This document shows, in pieces, positions 34,574 through 44,295 of a stretch of DNA of 64,000 nt. The first letter of the stretch is position 1, and each line of letters begins with the position of its first letter. Location of the stretch: positions 3,015,001 to 3,079,000 of the forward strand of contig NZ_CP032684.1 in assembly GCF_003627795.1 (NCBI RefSeq), read 5' to 3'. A program made the position numbers and the translations under genes. This stretch comes from Rhizobium sp. CCGE531 (GTDB lineage Bacteria; Pseudomonadota; Alphaproteobacteria; Rhizobiales; Rhizobiaceae). The notes beneath the pieces were generated by a model, which was not told the DNA's origin, did not search any database, and was given only the letters and a program-made list of their open reading frames with translations.

Positions 34574-35473
34574 ATGGACAGATTCGATGCCATGCGCGTG
34601 TTTTGCCGGGTCGTGGAACGGCGGAGCTTCACGCTGGCGGCAGAAGACACCGGCCTGCCCCGCTCGACGGTGACGGATGCGATCAAGCAGCTCGAAGCTC
34701 GGCTCGGCGTGCGCCTGCTGCAGCGCACGACGCGGCATGTCAGCCCGACACTCGATGGCGAAGCCTATTACCAGCGCTGCCTGCGCATCCTTTCCGATAT
34801 CGAGGATGCCGAAGGCGCCTTTGCCGGTGCGAAGCCGAAGGGTGTGCTGCGCGTCGACGTGCACGGCACGCTCGCCCGGCATTTCGTGCTGCCGAACCTG
34901 CTTTCTTTCCTCGAAACCTATCCCGATATCGAACTGCAGATGACCGAAGGCGACCGGTTCGTCGATCTGATCCGCGAGGGGATCGACTGCGTGCTGCGCG
35001 TCGGCACGCTGCAGGATAGTGACATGATCGGACGCAGTGTTGCGATGCTGGAAGAGGTAACGCTTGCGGCACCCGCCTATGTCAAGCGTTTCGGCATGCC
35101 GGTGCATCCGGACAAGCTCGACGGCCATCGCATGATCGGCTTCCGCTCCTCCGCAACGGGCGGCCTGCTGCCGCTGGAGTTCGAAGTGGGCGGCACGGTG
35201 CGCGAGGTCACCCTGCCCGCCACCATCTCCGTCAATGCAGCCGAGAGCTATTTCGCCGCCGCCAAGCTCGGCCTCGGCTTGATCCAGGTTCCGCGCTACC
35301 ACGCCGAGGACGCCCTGGAAGCCGGTCAACTGCTACATATTCTGAAGGACTTTCCGCCGACCCGGACACCGGTTTCGATGCTCTATCCGCGCAGCCGCCA
35401 GCTCTCCCCTCGCGTCCGCGTGTTCATAGACTGGTTGGTCAAGGTCTTTGCCGGACAAAACAGCGCCGGATGA
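34574..35473 (+). CDS. LysR-family transcriptional regulator
   Basis: 299 residues. The N-terminal winged HTH is MDRFDAMRVFCRVVERRSFT through LPRSTVTDAIKQLEARLGVR; an effector-binding domain follows. It reads away from the two SDR genes and probably controls them from the 122-bp gap. Inducer unknown. Confidence 0.9.
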   Translation: MDRFDAMRVFCRVVERRSFTLAAEDTGLPRSTVTDAIKQLEARLGVRLLQRTTRHVSPTLDGEAYYQRCLRILSDIEDAEGAFAGAKPKGVLRVDVHGTLARHFVLPNLLSFLETYPDIELQMTEGDRFVDLIREGIDCVLRVGTLQDSDMIGRSVAMLEEVTLAAPAYVKRFGMPVHPDKLDGHRMIGFRSSATGGLLPLEFEVGGTVREVTLPATISVNAAESYFAAAKLGLGLIQVPRYHAEDALEAGQLLHILKDFPPTRTPVSMLYPRSRQLSPRVRVFIDWLVKVFAGQNSAG

Positions 35474-35610
35474 ATATTCCGCGAAAGCGATCAAATAAAT
35501 GAAATCGGCTCTTTGAATGCGCGACCGGCACGCCTACGTCGTAGTGCGTGATCCCGCTGGCGATGCCGTTTCGACCTCATGACAGCCTGGCGATTTTCGA
35601 GAGAGAGCCG

Positions 35611-36957
35611 ATGACCGAACAGAAGCAATTGAAGCTCGGGGCCTTCATGCGCCCCGTCAGCCTGCATACCGGTGCCTGGCGTTATCCCGGCGCCTATCCG
35701 GACGCCAACTTCAATTTCCAGCATATCAAGAGCTTCGCGCAGGAGCTGGAAAAGGCGAAATTCGACGCCTTCTTCATGGCCGATCATCTGGCCGTTCTCA
35801 ACATGCCGATCGAGGCACTGAAGCGCAGCCAGACCGTGACCTCTTTTGAACCCTTCACCCTGCTTTCAGCGCTCGCGGCCGTCACCGACAGGATCGGCCT
35901 CGTCGCCACCGCCTCGACGACCTTCGACCTGCCCTATCATATCGCTCGCCGCTTCGCCTCGCTCGATCACATCAGCGGCGGCCGCGCCGGCTGGAACATC
36001 GTCACCACGTCCAATCCCGATGCCGCCCTGAATTTCGGCCTCGAAGAGCATATGGAACATGGTGAGCGCTACCATCGCGCCCGCGAATTCTACGACGTCG
36101 TCACCGGCCTCTGGGACAGCTTCGCCGACGACGCCTTCATCCACGACGCCGAAAGCGGCATCTTCTTCGATCCCGACCGGATGCATGTCCTTGGGCACAA
36201 GGGTGAGGAACTCAGTGTTCGCGGTCCCCTCAACATCGCCCGACCGCCGCAGGGCTGGCCGGTCATCGTGCAAGCCGGGCAATCCGATATCGGCCGCCAG
36301 CTCGCCGCCGAGACGGCTGAGGCGGTCTTTGCCGCTCCGCGCAACCTCGCGGATGGCAAGTCGATCTTCGCCGATATCAAGGGACGAATGAAACAGATCG
36401 GCCGCAACCCGGATCACCTGAAGATCCTGCCGGCCGCTTTCATCGTCGTCGGCGATACCGTCGAAGAGGCGAAGGCCAAGCGCGCCAAACTTGATAGCCT
36501 CGTCCATTACGACAGCGCTATCGCGTCGCTCTCGATCGCGCTCGGTCACGATGCGTCAAGCTTCGATCCGGATGGGCCATTGCCGGAAACACCGGAAACC
36601 AATGCCAGCAAAAGCGGCCGCGAACGCGTCATCGCGCTTGCCGAGGCGGAAAAGCTGACGGTGCGCCAGCTTGCCCAGCGTCTCGGCGGCTATGCCGGCC
36701 TCGCCTTCGTCGGCACGCCGCAGACGATCGCCGACGAGATGGAACAGTGGCTGCATGAAGAAGGCTCTGACGGTTTCAACGTCGTCTTCCCCTTCCTGCC
36801 GCAGGGCCTGCTTGACGTGACGACCCGCGTTGTTCCGGAGCTCCAGCGCCGCGGCATCTTCCGCCGCGATTATGAAGGCACGACATTGCGCGAGCATCTC
36901 GGACTGCCGCGCCCGGAGAACCGCTTCTTCAAGAAAACGGCGGCGGCAGCGCAGTAA
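35611..36957 (+). CDS. FMN-dependent LLM-class monooxygenase (NtaA/SnaA/DszA type)
   Basis: 448 residues, bacterial luciferase-like fold. Typical segments are LGAFMRPVSLHTGAWRYPGA, FMADHLAVLN, TASTTFDLPYHIARRFASLD, GRAGWNIVTTSNPDAALNFG and PVIVQAGQSDIGRQLAAETA. Relatives use reduced FMN and oxygen to attack nitrilotriacetate, sulfur heterocycles or similar. ATG 35611 follows GAGAGAG. An AhpD-like gene follows 24 bp on. No flavin reductase gene is seen nearby, so FMNH2 must come from elsewhere. Confidence 0.88.
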   Translation: MTEQKQLKLGAFMRPVSLHTGAWRYPGAYPDANFNFQHIKSFAQELEKAKFDAFFMADHLAVLNMPIEALKRSQTVTSFEPFTLLSALAAVTDRIGLVATASTTFDLPYHIARRFASLDHISGGRAGWNIVTTSNPDAALNFGLEEHMEHGERYHRAREFYDVVTGLWDSFADDAFIHDAESGIFFDPDRMHVLGHKGEELSVRGPLNIARPPQGWPVIVQAGQSDIGRQLAAETAEAVFAAPRNLADGKSIFADIKGRMKQIGRNPDHLKILPAAFIVVGDTVEEAKAKRAKLDSLVHYDSAIASLSIALGHDASSFDPDGPLPETPETNASKSGRERVIALAEAEKLTVRQLAQRLGGYAGLAFVGTPQTIADEMEQWLHEEGSDGFNVVFPFLPQGLLDVTTRVVPELQRRGIFRRDYEGTTLREHLGLPRPENRFFKKTAAAAQ

Positions 36958-36981
36958 GAGAGCCCAGTAAAAGAGAATGAC

Positions 36982-37524
36982 ATGAGCCATATCACGCCGA
37001 TCGACTACGAGACCGCTTCCGATGCCGTGCGCGCCGAGCATGATCGCGAAGTACAGCTGCGCGGCCGCATGACGAACATGAAGCGGACATTGCTGCACTC
37101 GCCGGTGGCGCATCGCATCTATGCGGAATGGTTCCCCTTGCGCGAAGAGCTGCGTCCGGCATTGGACGATCGCGCCGTCTGGCTGCTTTGCCACGCCATC
37201 GCGCTCGAATGCCGTTCGATCATCCCCGTCGGCTTCTTCCGGCGCGCGCTGATCAATGCCGGCCTGACGCCGGAAACGATCGTTCCGAGCGAAGACGAGG
37301 CCCTGCTGATCGACTTCGGCAAGGCGATCGTCAGGGATTCCAACGCCATTCCCGAAGAGATTTGGGCGCGGCTGAAGGCTCGCTACGACGAGCCGACGCT
37401 TGCCAACCTCATCGCCTTCGCAGGGATCATGATCGCGACCGCGATCTACAACAATGCCGTGAAGGTGGATATCGATCCGGAGCTTGGGCCTTATCTTCAA
37501 GGGTTTGAGTTTCCGGCGAGGTGA
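36982..37524 (+). CDS. AhpD/carboxymuconolactone decarboxylase-like protein
   Basis: 180 residues. The fold is suggested by the helical CMD-type segment YAEWFPLREELRPALDDRAVWL. The usual CxxC is not present; cysteines near CHAIALEC are seven residues apart, so a redox function is doubtful. It lies 24 bp after the LLM monooxygenase gene and may be cotranscribed with it. Confidence 0.65.
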   Translation: MSHITPIDYETASDAVRAEHDREVQLRGRMTNMKRTLLHSPVAHRIYAEWFPLREELRPALDDRAVWLLCHAIALECRSIIPVGFFRRALINAGLTPETIVPSEDEALLIDFGKAIVRDSNAIPEEIWARLKARYDEPTLANLIAFAGIMIATAIYNNAVKVDIDPELGPYLQGFEFPAR

Positions 37525-37802
37525 GGAGCCTCAGCAGATACGGGGCCATCTCGCCCTTGGCGGGCGAGAAAGCAATTTCATTGGTTTAGGAATTGCGGCA
37601 CAGAGCGTTCTACATTCCCGAAGCCTTGCGCAATTTCTAAGCCATTGAAATTGCAAGAGAGGGGGACTGTGTCTTGCTCATTCTACGTCTGGCAAGCAGG
37701 TGCGTCCCTGCCTACCCCCGCCCTTGCAAAATCTAGCACTTAGCCTCACGGCTAAATGCTGATTTTGCTTTCCCGCCCGCAAGGGGCGGGATAGAGCCAA
37801 AC
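37525..37802. other. 278-bp convergent intergenic region with two short hairpins
   Basis: TCTCGCCC/GGGCGAGA at 37549-37569 and TCCCGCCC/GGGCGGGA at 37771-37791, both perfect 8-bp stems without T-runs. Probably 3' ends of two convergent genes; no coding signal. Confidence 0.4.
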
Positions 37803-38231
37803 TCACCCCGAAATCACCGTCGAAAACTGCGGATTGCCGCGGATCGTGTTGCTGACCGTGCAGATCTCGTCTTCGGCGGCATGCGCGATCGCGTTGCGGA
37901 TCTCGTCGCCGAAATCGCCCTTGATGGTGAAGGCGATATTGAACTTCTCGACGCGGGAAAGGCCCTCGGTCGCCTTTTCGCCTGTCACGACGGCGGTGAC
38001 TTCGGTGAGCTTGTCGAGCACACCGAGGCTGCTGGCCGCCATGCGGGCACTCAGAACCAGGCAGGCGGATAGCGACGAATAGAGCAGGTCGAGCGGGTTG
38101 AAACCGGGCTGCGACGGCGAGGTAACGATGTCGATCTCGCCGCCGGTCACCGAGGTCACATGCGGAAGCCCCGTGCGGCCGACCGTGGCGGTGGCGCCGG
38201 TCTGCCTCGTCTTCACTTTCAGTTCGGCCAT
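37803..38231 (-). CDS. OsmC-family peroxiredoxin-like protein
   Basis: 142 residues. The two redox cysteines are visible in SLSACLVLSARM and AEDEICTVSNTI. The family reduces organic hydroperoxides. ATG 38231 follows AAGGA. It is divergent from the glycerate kinase gene. Confidence 0.85.
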   Translation of the reverse strand: MAELKVKTRQTGATATVGRTGLPHVTSVTGGEIDIVTSPSQPGFNPLDLLYSSLSACLVLSARMAASSLGVLDKLTEVTAVVTGEKATEGLSRVEKFNIAFTIKGDFGDEIRNAIAHAAEDEICTVSNTIRGNPQFSTVISG

Positions 38232-38383
38232 TTCGAAAATCCTTGAAGTAAAAGCGTCAGAACTCTTTTCCTCAACATAGGGATTCATGGTGCCGGGCAC
38301 AATTGCGGTTCCCGCCCCTTGCGTCTTCGAGCCAGTTAAGCCACCAAATAGTTACAAGCTCATCGCAAGACAGGCAGTTCGAC

Positions 38384-39649
38384 ATGACCGTTACCGATCC
38401 CCGCGCCTTCCTGACCTCGCTGTTCGATGCCGCCGTTCGCGCCGCCGATCCGCTCACCGGCATCCGCGCGCATCTGCCGAAGAAGCCCAAGGGCCGGACG
38501 ATCGTCATCGGCGCCGGCAAGGGCTCCGCCCAGATGGCCGCCGCACTGGAACAATGCTGGGATGGCCCGCTGGAAGGTCTGGTGGTGACGCGATACGGTT
38601 TCTCCGCTCCCTGCCGCCAGATCGAGATCATCGAGGCGGCCCACCCCGTGCCCGATGAAGCGGGCCTCGCCGCTTCCCGCCGACTTCTGAAACTCGTCGA
38701 AGGCCTGACAGCGGACGATCTGGTGATTGCGCTGATATCAGGCGGCGGCTCGGCGCTGCTGCCTTCTCCAGCCGGTTCGCTGAGCCTTGCCGACGAAATC
38801 GCCGTCAACAAGGCGCTGCTTGCCTCCGGCGCGCCGATCTCGGCGATGAACGTCATTCGCAAGCATCTGTCGACCATCAAGGGCGGCCGGCTCGCCGCCG
38901 CTGCCCATCCGGCCAAGGTCGTCTCCCTCGTCGTCTCGGACATTCCCGGCGACGATCCGTCACTGGTCGCGTCCGGCCCAACCGTGCCCGGTGCCGGCAC
39001 GCGCGCGGAAGCGCTCGACCTTATCCGCCTCTACCGCATCGAACTGCCGCCGGCCGTTCTCGCCCATATCGAAAAGGCCGAAGCCGATGCGCCGCGTCCG
39101 GACGACCCGCGCTTTGCCGGCAATGACGTCCATATCATCGCATCCGCCGGCGTCTCCCTGGAGGCGGCTGCCGAGGTAGCGCGCGCGGCCGGTATCGAAC
39201 CGGCCATACTTTCCGACGCCATCGAGGGCGAGGCCCGCGAAGCAGCGCATGTCCATGCCGCCATCGCGCGCGAGGTGCTTCATCGCAACCGCCCCTTCGC
39301 CAAGCCGGTCGTGCTGCTATCCGGCGGCGAGACGACGGTGACGCTGAAAGGCAAGGGTAAGGGCGGGCGAAACTCCGAATTCCTTCTGTCCCTGGCGATC
39401 GACATCGACGGCCATGCCGGCATTCACGCCATGGCCGCCGATACGGACGGCATCGACGGCAGCGAGGACAATGCCGGCGCCTTTGCCGACGCAAGCACTG
39501 TGGCGCGGCTGCGCGAGACCGGAATGGTGCCCGCCGAGATGCTTGCGAACAACGATGCCTGGACTGCTTTCAACGCGATCGGCGATCTCTTCGTACCCGG
39601 CCCGACCGGAACGAACGTCAATGACTTCCGCGCTATCCTGATCGCGTAA
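38384..39649 (+). CDS. Glycerate kinase, GckA/MOFRL family
   Basis: 421 residues. N-terminal TIVIGAGKGSAQMAAALEQ and LISGGGSALLPSPAG, and the MOFRL C-terminal domain LLSGGETTVTLKGKGKGGRN with DTDGIDGSEDNAGAF. It would phosphorylate D-glycerate with ATP to 2-phosphoglycerate. ATG 38384 is the first codon matching the family N-terminus; no strong ribosome site is seen. Confidence 0.9.
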   Translation: MTVTDPRAFLTSLFDAAVRAADPLTGIRAHLPKKPKGRTIVIGAGKGSAQMAAALEQCWDGPLEGLVVTRYGFSAPCRQIEIIEAAHPVPDEAGLAASRRLLKLVEGLTADDLVIALISGGGSALLPSPAGSLSLADEIAVNKALLASGAPISAMNVIRKHLSTIKGGRLAAAAHPAKVVSLVVSDIPGDDPSLVASGPTVPGAGTRAEALDLIRLYRIELPPAVLAHIEKAEADAPRPDDPRFAGNDVHIIASAGVSLEAAAEVARAAGIEPAILSDAIEGEAREAAHVHAAIAREVLHRNRPFAKPVVLLSGGETTVTLKGKGKGGRNSEFLLSLAIDIDGHAGIHAMAADTDGIDGSEDNAGAFADASTVARLRETGMVPAEMLANNDAWTAFNAIGDLFVPGPTGTNVNDFRAILIA

Positions 39650-39669
39650 CTGTTGAGAGCAGACACAGA

Positions 39670-39852
39670 TCAGACGATGGCGGTGCAATCGTCGCAACGC
39701 CAGTAGACGGCCGCCATAGATGACCATCGGAAGAAGTGCCTGCTGCAATGGGCGCATTCGATTTCAATGACGTGCATCTTTTCGGCAATGACGAGCGCCT
39801 TTGTTTTGATCTTGCGCTCGCTCTTCCACTGCTCAAGTTTCGTGACGGGCAT
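39670..39852 (-). CDS. Small zinc-ribbon-like protein (about 60 residues)
   Basis: Two CxxC pairs, CAHC and CDDC, about 25 residues apart form a rubredoxin-like or zinc-ribbon knuckle. A GGAGG ribosome site lies 6 bases before ATG 39852; an ATG immediately upstream (39855) is too close. Function unknown; short zinc-ribbon proteins often bind nucleic acid or partner proteins. Confidence 0.55.
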   Translation of the reverse strand: MPVTKLEQWKSERKIKTKALVIAEKMHVIEIECAHCSRHFFRWSSMAAVYWRCDDCTAIV

Positions 39853-39855
39853 CAT

Positions 39856-40195
39856 TATCCTCCACGCAATACTTCGGCCCCGATAGATTACCTATCTAAA
39901 GTAGACGTACCTAATAAAGGAAATATTGCAAGCGCGAAGCAAGTTTCTACGCGGAAGGAAGAACGAAATTATCCGTTGTTGTGCAAATACAACATAGTTT
40001 GGATCGCTTCGGGCGTCAGGAACAAACAGGTGGAGCATGATGCCGTCCGAAAACCGCTGACACTTTTCGGCACCATGCTCCAAGGCCATGCTGACTTCAT
40101 TAAAAAAATGTGACAGCGGATATCGCCATTTCCGCGTCAGGCTCCATTTCATTTGCGGGCCATTTTCCACGGACACGACAGCGAAAGGCATTATT
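39856..40195. other. 340-bp intergenic region with a palindromic repeat
   Basis: Holds the family 2 repeat (40032-40081). The rest is AT-richer than the genes and shows no clear coding or operator signal. Confidence 0.4.
40032..40081. repeat. Rhizobial palindromic repeat, family 2 copy 1
   Basis: Ends GGAGCATG and CATGCTCC are perfect inverted repeats; the interior CCGAAAACCGCTGACACTTT is shared with 62796-62840. Confidence 0.65.
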
Positions 40196-41938
40196 ATGCG
40201 CCAATTCCGTCAACGGGCGATATCCTCGGTGACCCTTGTCACATTCGCCCTCTTTTCCGTTACCGCCAGAGCCGCCGCGCCGCCTCCGGTCGAGGCTGAA
40301 CACGGCATGGTGGTCACGGCGCAGCATCTGGCCACCGATATCGGCGTGCAGGTACTGAAAAATGGCGGCAATGCCGTCGATGCCGCCGTTGCCGTCGGTT
40401 ATACGCTCGCGGTGGTTTACCCGACCGCCGGCAATATCGGCGGCGGCGGCTTCATGACCATCCGCATGCGCGACGGCAAGACGGACTTCCTCGATTTCCG
40501 CGAGCGTGCCCCTGTGGCAGCCACCAAGGGCATGTATCTCGACGACAAGGGCAATATCGTCAAAGGAGCCAGTACCGATGGCTATCTCGCTGTCGGCGTT
40601 CCAGGCTCGGTCATGGGCTTCGAGACCGCCCGCGAGAAATACGGCACGAAATCCCGCCAGGATCTGATGGCGCCGGCCATTCGTTACGCCAGGGAAGGCT
40701 TCACGCTGAACCAGGCCGATGCCGCCGAGCTCAACGAGAGCAAGGATCGGCTCGCGCGAGATCCGGCCACCGCCGCGGTCTTCACCAAGTCGGACGGCAA
40801 GCCTTTCGCGACGGGCGACAAGCTCGCGCAGCCGGATCTCGCCAACGCACTATCAGGCATTTCGGACCAAGGGCCTGATGGCTTCTACAAGGGACCGGTC
40901 GCCAACGCCATCGTCAAGGCAAGCCAGGACAAGGGCGGCATTCTCGCCAGCCAGGATTTCGAGCAGTACAAGGTCCGTGAACTCGAGCCCGTGAAGTGCG
41001 ACTATCGCGGCTACGAGATCATCTCATCACCGCCGCCCTCCTCCGGCGGCGTCATTATCTGCGAAATCCTCAACGTGCTGGAAGGCTATCCGCTCTCCTA
41101 TACCGGCTACGGCTCGGCCGACACCGTGCACGTCATGGTCGAGGCCATGCGCCACGCCTATGTCGACCGCAACTCGACCCTCGGCGATCCCGACTTTGTC
41201 GACAATCCCGTCACCAGGCTGCTGGACAAGGATTACGCCAAAAAGATCCGCGGCAGCATCGACCCGTACAAGGCCGGCGTTTCCAAGGATCTGATGCCCA
41301 AGGGCATCGGCGAAAGCCATGAGACCACGCATTATTCGATCATCGACAATGACGGCAATGCCGTTGCCGTCACCTACACGCTGAACGGCTCCTTCGGCGC
41401 CGGCGTCGTCGCACCCGGCACGGGCATCCTTTTGAACAACGAGATGGACGACTTCACCTCCAAGCCCGGCGTGCCCAATCTTTACGGATTGGTGCAGGGC
41501 GAAGCCAACGCCATCCAGCCGAAGAAGACGCCGCTGTCATCCATGAGCCCGACGATCATCGCCAAGGACGGCAAGCCTTTCATGGTGATCGGCAGCCCCG
41601 GCGGCTCGCGCATCATCACCATCACGCTCGAAGCGATCATCAACGTCATCGATTTCGGCATGAATATTCAGGAAGCCATCGATGCGCCGCGCATCCACCA
41701 TCAATGGCTGCCGGACAAGGTCTATATGGAGCCGCGTGCGCTCTCGCCGGATACGATCAAGCTCCTGAGCGGCATGGGCTACACGGTTCAGGTCGACAAC
41801 GACTGGCCGATCTGGGGCCAGGCGGCCGGCATCCTCGTGGGCGGCAAGAGCCTCGGCGACATCGCCAAGGGCGGAGGCGCCCGCTACAACGGCGCCATGG
41901 ACAGCCGCGCCGGCTCGGGACTTGCCGAAGGCTATTGA
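40196..41938 (+). CDS. ggt: Gamma-glutamyltransferase, secreted
   Basis: 580 residues, an N-terminal nucleophile hydrolase that cleaves glutathione and gamma-glutamyl compounds in the periplasm. The first 26 residues form a signal peptide (TLVTFALFSVTARAAA). Substrate-pocket segments are GNIGGGGFMTIRM and DFRERAP. The autocleavage site is at about Thr378 in ESHETTHYSIIDNDGNAV. The end has the conserved GSPGGSRIITITLEAI. ATG 40196 is weakly primed by GAAAGG. A terminator follows. Confidence 0.93.
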   Translation: MRQFRQRAISSVTLVTFALFSVTARAAAPPPVEAEHGMVVTAQHLATDIGVQVLKNGGNAVDAAVAVGYTLAVVYPTAGNIGGGGFMTIRMRDGKTDFLDFRERAPVAATKGMYLDDKGNIVKGASTDGYLAVGVPGSVMGFETAREKYGTKSRQDLMAPAIRYAREGFTLNQADAAELNESKDRLARDPATAAVFTKSDGKPFATGDKLAQPDLANALSGISDQGPDGFYKGPVANAIVKASQDKGGILASQDFEQYKVRELEPVKCDYRGYEIISSPPPSSGGVIICEILNVLEGYPLSYTGYGSADTVHVMVEAMRHAYVDRNSTLGDPDFVDNPVTRLLDKDYAKKIRGSIDPYKAGVSKDLMPKGIGESHETTHYSIIDNDGNAVAVTYTLNGSFGAGVVAPGTGILLNNEMDDFTSKPGVPNLYGLVQGEANAIQPKKTPLSSMSPTIIAKDGKPFMVIGSPGGSRIITITLEAIINVIDFGMNIQEAIDAPRIHHQWLPDKVYMEPRALSPDTIKLLSGMGYTVQVDNDWPIWGQAAGILVGGKSLGDIAKGGGARYNGAMDSRAGSGLAEGY

Positions 41939-42306
41939 TTGCCGCGCCGCTCAAGAACCATGAAGACTCAACGCCGGTTCCGCTATCGCGGGGCCGGCAT
42001 TTTTACGTGCAACCTTCGATAGGAAGGCACCTTGAGAGAACACACTATCTTACGTAGAAAAACGAATTGTGAGCAAAGCAGCCGCTGAGAACGCCTTGTT
42101 TGTTCATCTGGCATTCATCCCCTGTTGCATCCCCGCCCGCATGCGTCATTTTTTCCATTCCGATCAATAAGATTTGCGATTTCTGATATGGTAATCGCGC
42201 TGGAGCGGGAGTATACAAGCCGCCGTTCAAATAGGCCTTCGCGCCGTGACCAGACTTGCGGTTCTGTCTTCGGACCCCACCGCACCATCGAGAGCGATCC
42301 CCGACA
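41939..42306. other. 368-bp intergenic region with terminator and MFS promoter
   Basis: The left end holds the ggt terminator. The remainder is AT-richer; no operator or coding signal was identified. Confidence 0.4.
41973..42004 (+). terminator. Rho-independent terminator after ggt
   Basis: GCCGGTTCCGC, loop TATC, GCGGGGCCGGC (two G-U pairs) followed by A and a T5 run. Confidence 0.75.
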
Positions 42307-43761
42307 ATGTCGGATCAGATATTCCAGGCCGCCCACACCCGGCGGGCCGCACCGAATTTTCGTGTAGTAGCGCTTATCGTGGCAAGCGCGATGTTCATGG
42401 AACAGCTTGACGCGACCGTGCTCGCGACTGCCCTTCCGACCATGGCGAGAGACTTCGGCGTCAGCGCGCCGGCCATGAGTATTTCGCTGACATCCTATCT
42501 GCTCAGCCTCGCAATCTTCATTCCGGCCAGCGGCGCTATCGCGGATCGCTTCGGATCGCGCACCGTCTTCCGATCCGCAATCGCGGTTTTTGTTCTGGGC
42601 TCACTTCTGTGCGCGCAAGCGCCCAACCTGTTTTTCCTCGTGATCGCGCGACTGCTGCAGGGCCTCGGCGGCGCGATGATGCTGCCTGTCGGGCGTCTCG
42701 TGCTGATGCGCAGCGTCGCCCGCAAGGATATGGTCAACGCCATGTCCTGGTTGCTGATCCCGGCGCTCGTCGGCCCCATCCTCGGCCCGCCGGTCGGCGG
42801 CATGTTCGTCACCTATCTCGACTGGCGCTGGATTTTCTACATCAACGTCCCGATCGGCATCGTCGGCTTCATCCTGGTGACCATGTTCATCGAGGAGGTG
42901 AAAGGCCCGCGCACCGGTCGTTTCGACCTCTCGGGCTTCATCCTGTCGGGCATCTCGCTCGGCTCACTGCTCTTCGGCTTCGAAATGTCGAGCCGCGAGG
43001 GCGAAGGCTATCTGGCCGTATTCCTGATCTCCATCGGCCTGCTGTTCGGCATCGCCTATCTGCGCCATGCCCGCAAGCACCCCTCGCCGATCATGGACTT
43101 TTCGCTGATGAAGGTACCGACCTTCCGCACCTCGGTCATCGCCGGTTCGCTGACGCGCATCAGCCAGGGCGCCCATCCCTTCCTGATCCCCTTGATGCTG
43201 CAGCTCGGCTTCGGCCTTTCGGCTGCAGCGGCCGGCCAGATCGCCATTGCGACCGCGCTTGGCTCCATGGTCATGAAGCCGCTGCAGGTGCGCATTCTGC
43301 GGACGCTCGGCTTCCGCACCGCCCTCATCATCTTCGGGCTGATTGGCACGCTCGGCTACGGGATGTGCGCCATCTTCCAGCCGGATTGGCCGCTGCCCGT
43401 CATCTTCGTGATCTTGTTTTTCTGCGGCTTCTTCATGTCGTTCCAGTTCACGGCCTACAACACGATTGCCTATGACGAGATCGAACGTGACCGCATGAGC
43501 ATCGCGACCAGCTTCTACTCGACCTTCCAGCAGCTGATGCTCTCGCTCGGCATCTGCGTCGCCGCCCTCGCCCTGCATGGCTCGACGCAACTGCGCGGAC
43601 ACGCAAAGGCCGAAATGAGCGACTTCTCCGCCGCCTTCATCGTCGTCACGGTCATCGCGCTGCTCGCGGTGATCTGGAACGCCAGCTTCTCGCGCACGGC
43701 CGGCTCCGAGATCAGCGGCCATCGCCGCAAATCGCCGGAAGACCGCCTCGGCGAACATTGA
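42307..43761 (+). CDS. MFS transporter, DHA2 family (EmrB/QacA-like)
   Basis: 484 residues with about 14 membrane helices, the drug:proton antiporter group. TM1 has LDATVLATALPTMARDFG, loop 2-3 SGAIADRFGSRTVFR, and motif C appears in PALVGPILGPPVGGM. ATG 42307 is the first codon matching the family N-terminus. No regulator or membrane fusion protein is adjacent, so substrate is unknown. Confidence 0.9.
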   Translation: MSDQIFQAAHTRRAAPNFRVVALIVASAMFMEQLDATVLATALPTMARDFGVSAPAMSISLTSYLLSLAIFIPASGAIADRFGSRTVFRSAIAVFVLGSLLCAQAPNLFFLVIARLLQGLGGAMMLPVGRLVLMRSVARKDMVNAMSWLLIPALVGPILGPPVGGMFVTYLDWRWIFYINVPIGIVGFILVTMFIEEVKGPRTGRFDLSGFILSGISLGSLLFGFEMSSREGEGYLAVFLISIGLLFGIAYLRHARKHPSPIMDFSLMKVPTFRTSVIAGSLTRISQGAHPFLIPLMLQLGFGLSAAAAGQIAIATALGSMVMKPLQVRILRTLGFRTALIIFGLIGTLGYGMCAIFQPDWPLPVIFVILFFCGFFMSFQFTAYNTIAYDEIERDRMSIATSFYSTFQQLMLSLGICVAALALHGSTQLRGHAKAEMSDFSAAFIVVTVIALLAVIWNASFSRTAGSEISGHRRKSPEDRLGEH

Positions 43762-43911
43762 GTTGGCGACAGCACCGCGGGTCTTTTGAGACGAGCCAAG
43801 GACGCTGTAACTCTTTGAAATGCTGTATAATTTTCCCTGGAATCGATTCCGATTTCAGGAATTATGCAGTAGTGCTTCGACCGCGATCAGTGGCTTTGTG
43901 CGTCTTTCTGG

Positions 43912-43956
43912 AGCATTTCCAGGAAAAGTGCGCAGCGGTTTTCCGTCCGGAATGCG
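43912..43956. repeat. Rhizobial mosaic repeat, family 1 copy 3
   Basis: AGCATTTCCAGGAAAAGTGC through CCGGAATGCG; one base shorter at each end than copies 1 and 2, with both palindrome ends altered in a compensatory way (AATTCC/GGAATT changed to ATTTCC/GGAAT). Confidence 0.7.
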
Positions 43957-43997
43957 TACTAACAAAAGCGCTCCGGAATAGAGACGAGCGAAAAACG

Positions 43998-44021
43998 AAA
44001 AAGGCCGAGCTAACCCGACCT
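43998..44021 (-). terminator. Rho-independent terminator after the cold-shock gene
   Basis: On the minus strand AGGTCGGG, loop TTAG, CTCGGCCT is followed by a T-run. Confidence 0.7.
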
Positions 44022-44085
44022 CTTCCTCAATTGTCTCAACGATCTATGCCAGTTCATCCGTGGTCAAAGACCGGAAACGGATGGC

Positions 44086-44295
44086 TTACATGGCTTCAAG
44101 CTGATCAGCCGACATCTTGCCCGAACGCTTGTCCTTGACAAGCTCGTAGGAAATCTTCTGGCCGTCACGGAGTGTGCTCATTCCAGCGCGCTCAACGGCT
44201 GAAATATGCACGAAAACATCCGTCGCGCCATCATCGGGCTGAATGAAACCAAAACCCTTGGCAGCATTGAACCACTTTACAGTACCTGTGCTCAT
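44086..44295 (-). CDS. Cold-shock protein (CspA family)
   Basis: 69 residues, one OB-fold. RNA-binding motifs KGFGFIQP and VFVHISAVE are intact; the N-terminus [11 protein letters not shown] is classical. It binds single-stranded RNA and loosens secondary structure. AAAGGTCATC precedes ATG 44295. The upstream gap is long, as usual for csp genes with long 5' untranslated RNA. Confidence 0.95.
   Translation of the reverse strand: MSTGTVKWFNAAKGFGFIQPDDGATDVFVHISAVERAGMSTLRDGQKISYELVKDKRSGKMSADQLEAM

Larger units (their letters stand above)
43762..44085. other. 324-bp intergenic region with repeat and terminator
   Basis: Contains the family 1 repeat (43912-43956) and the csp terminator on the minus strand (43998-44021). 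No coding signal. Confidence 0.4.
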
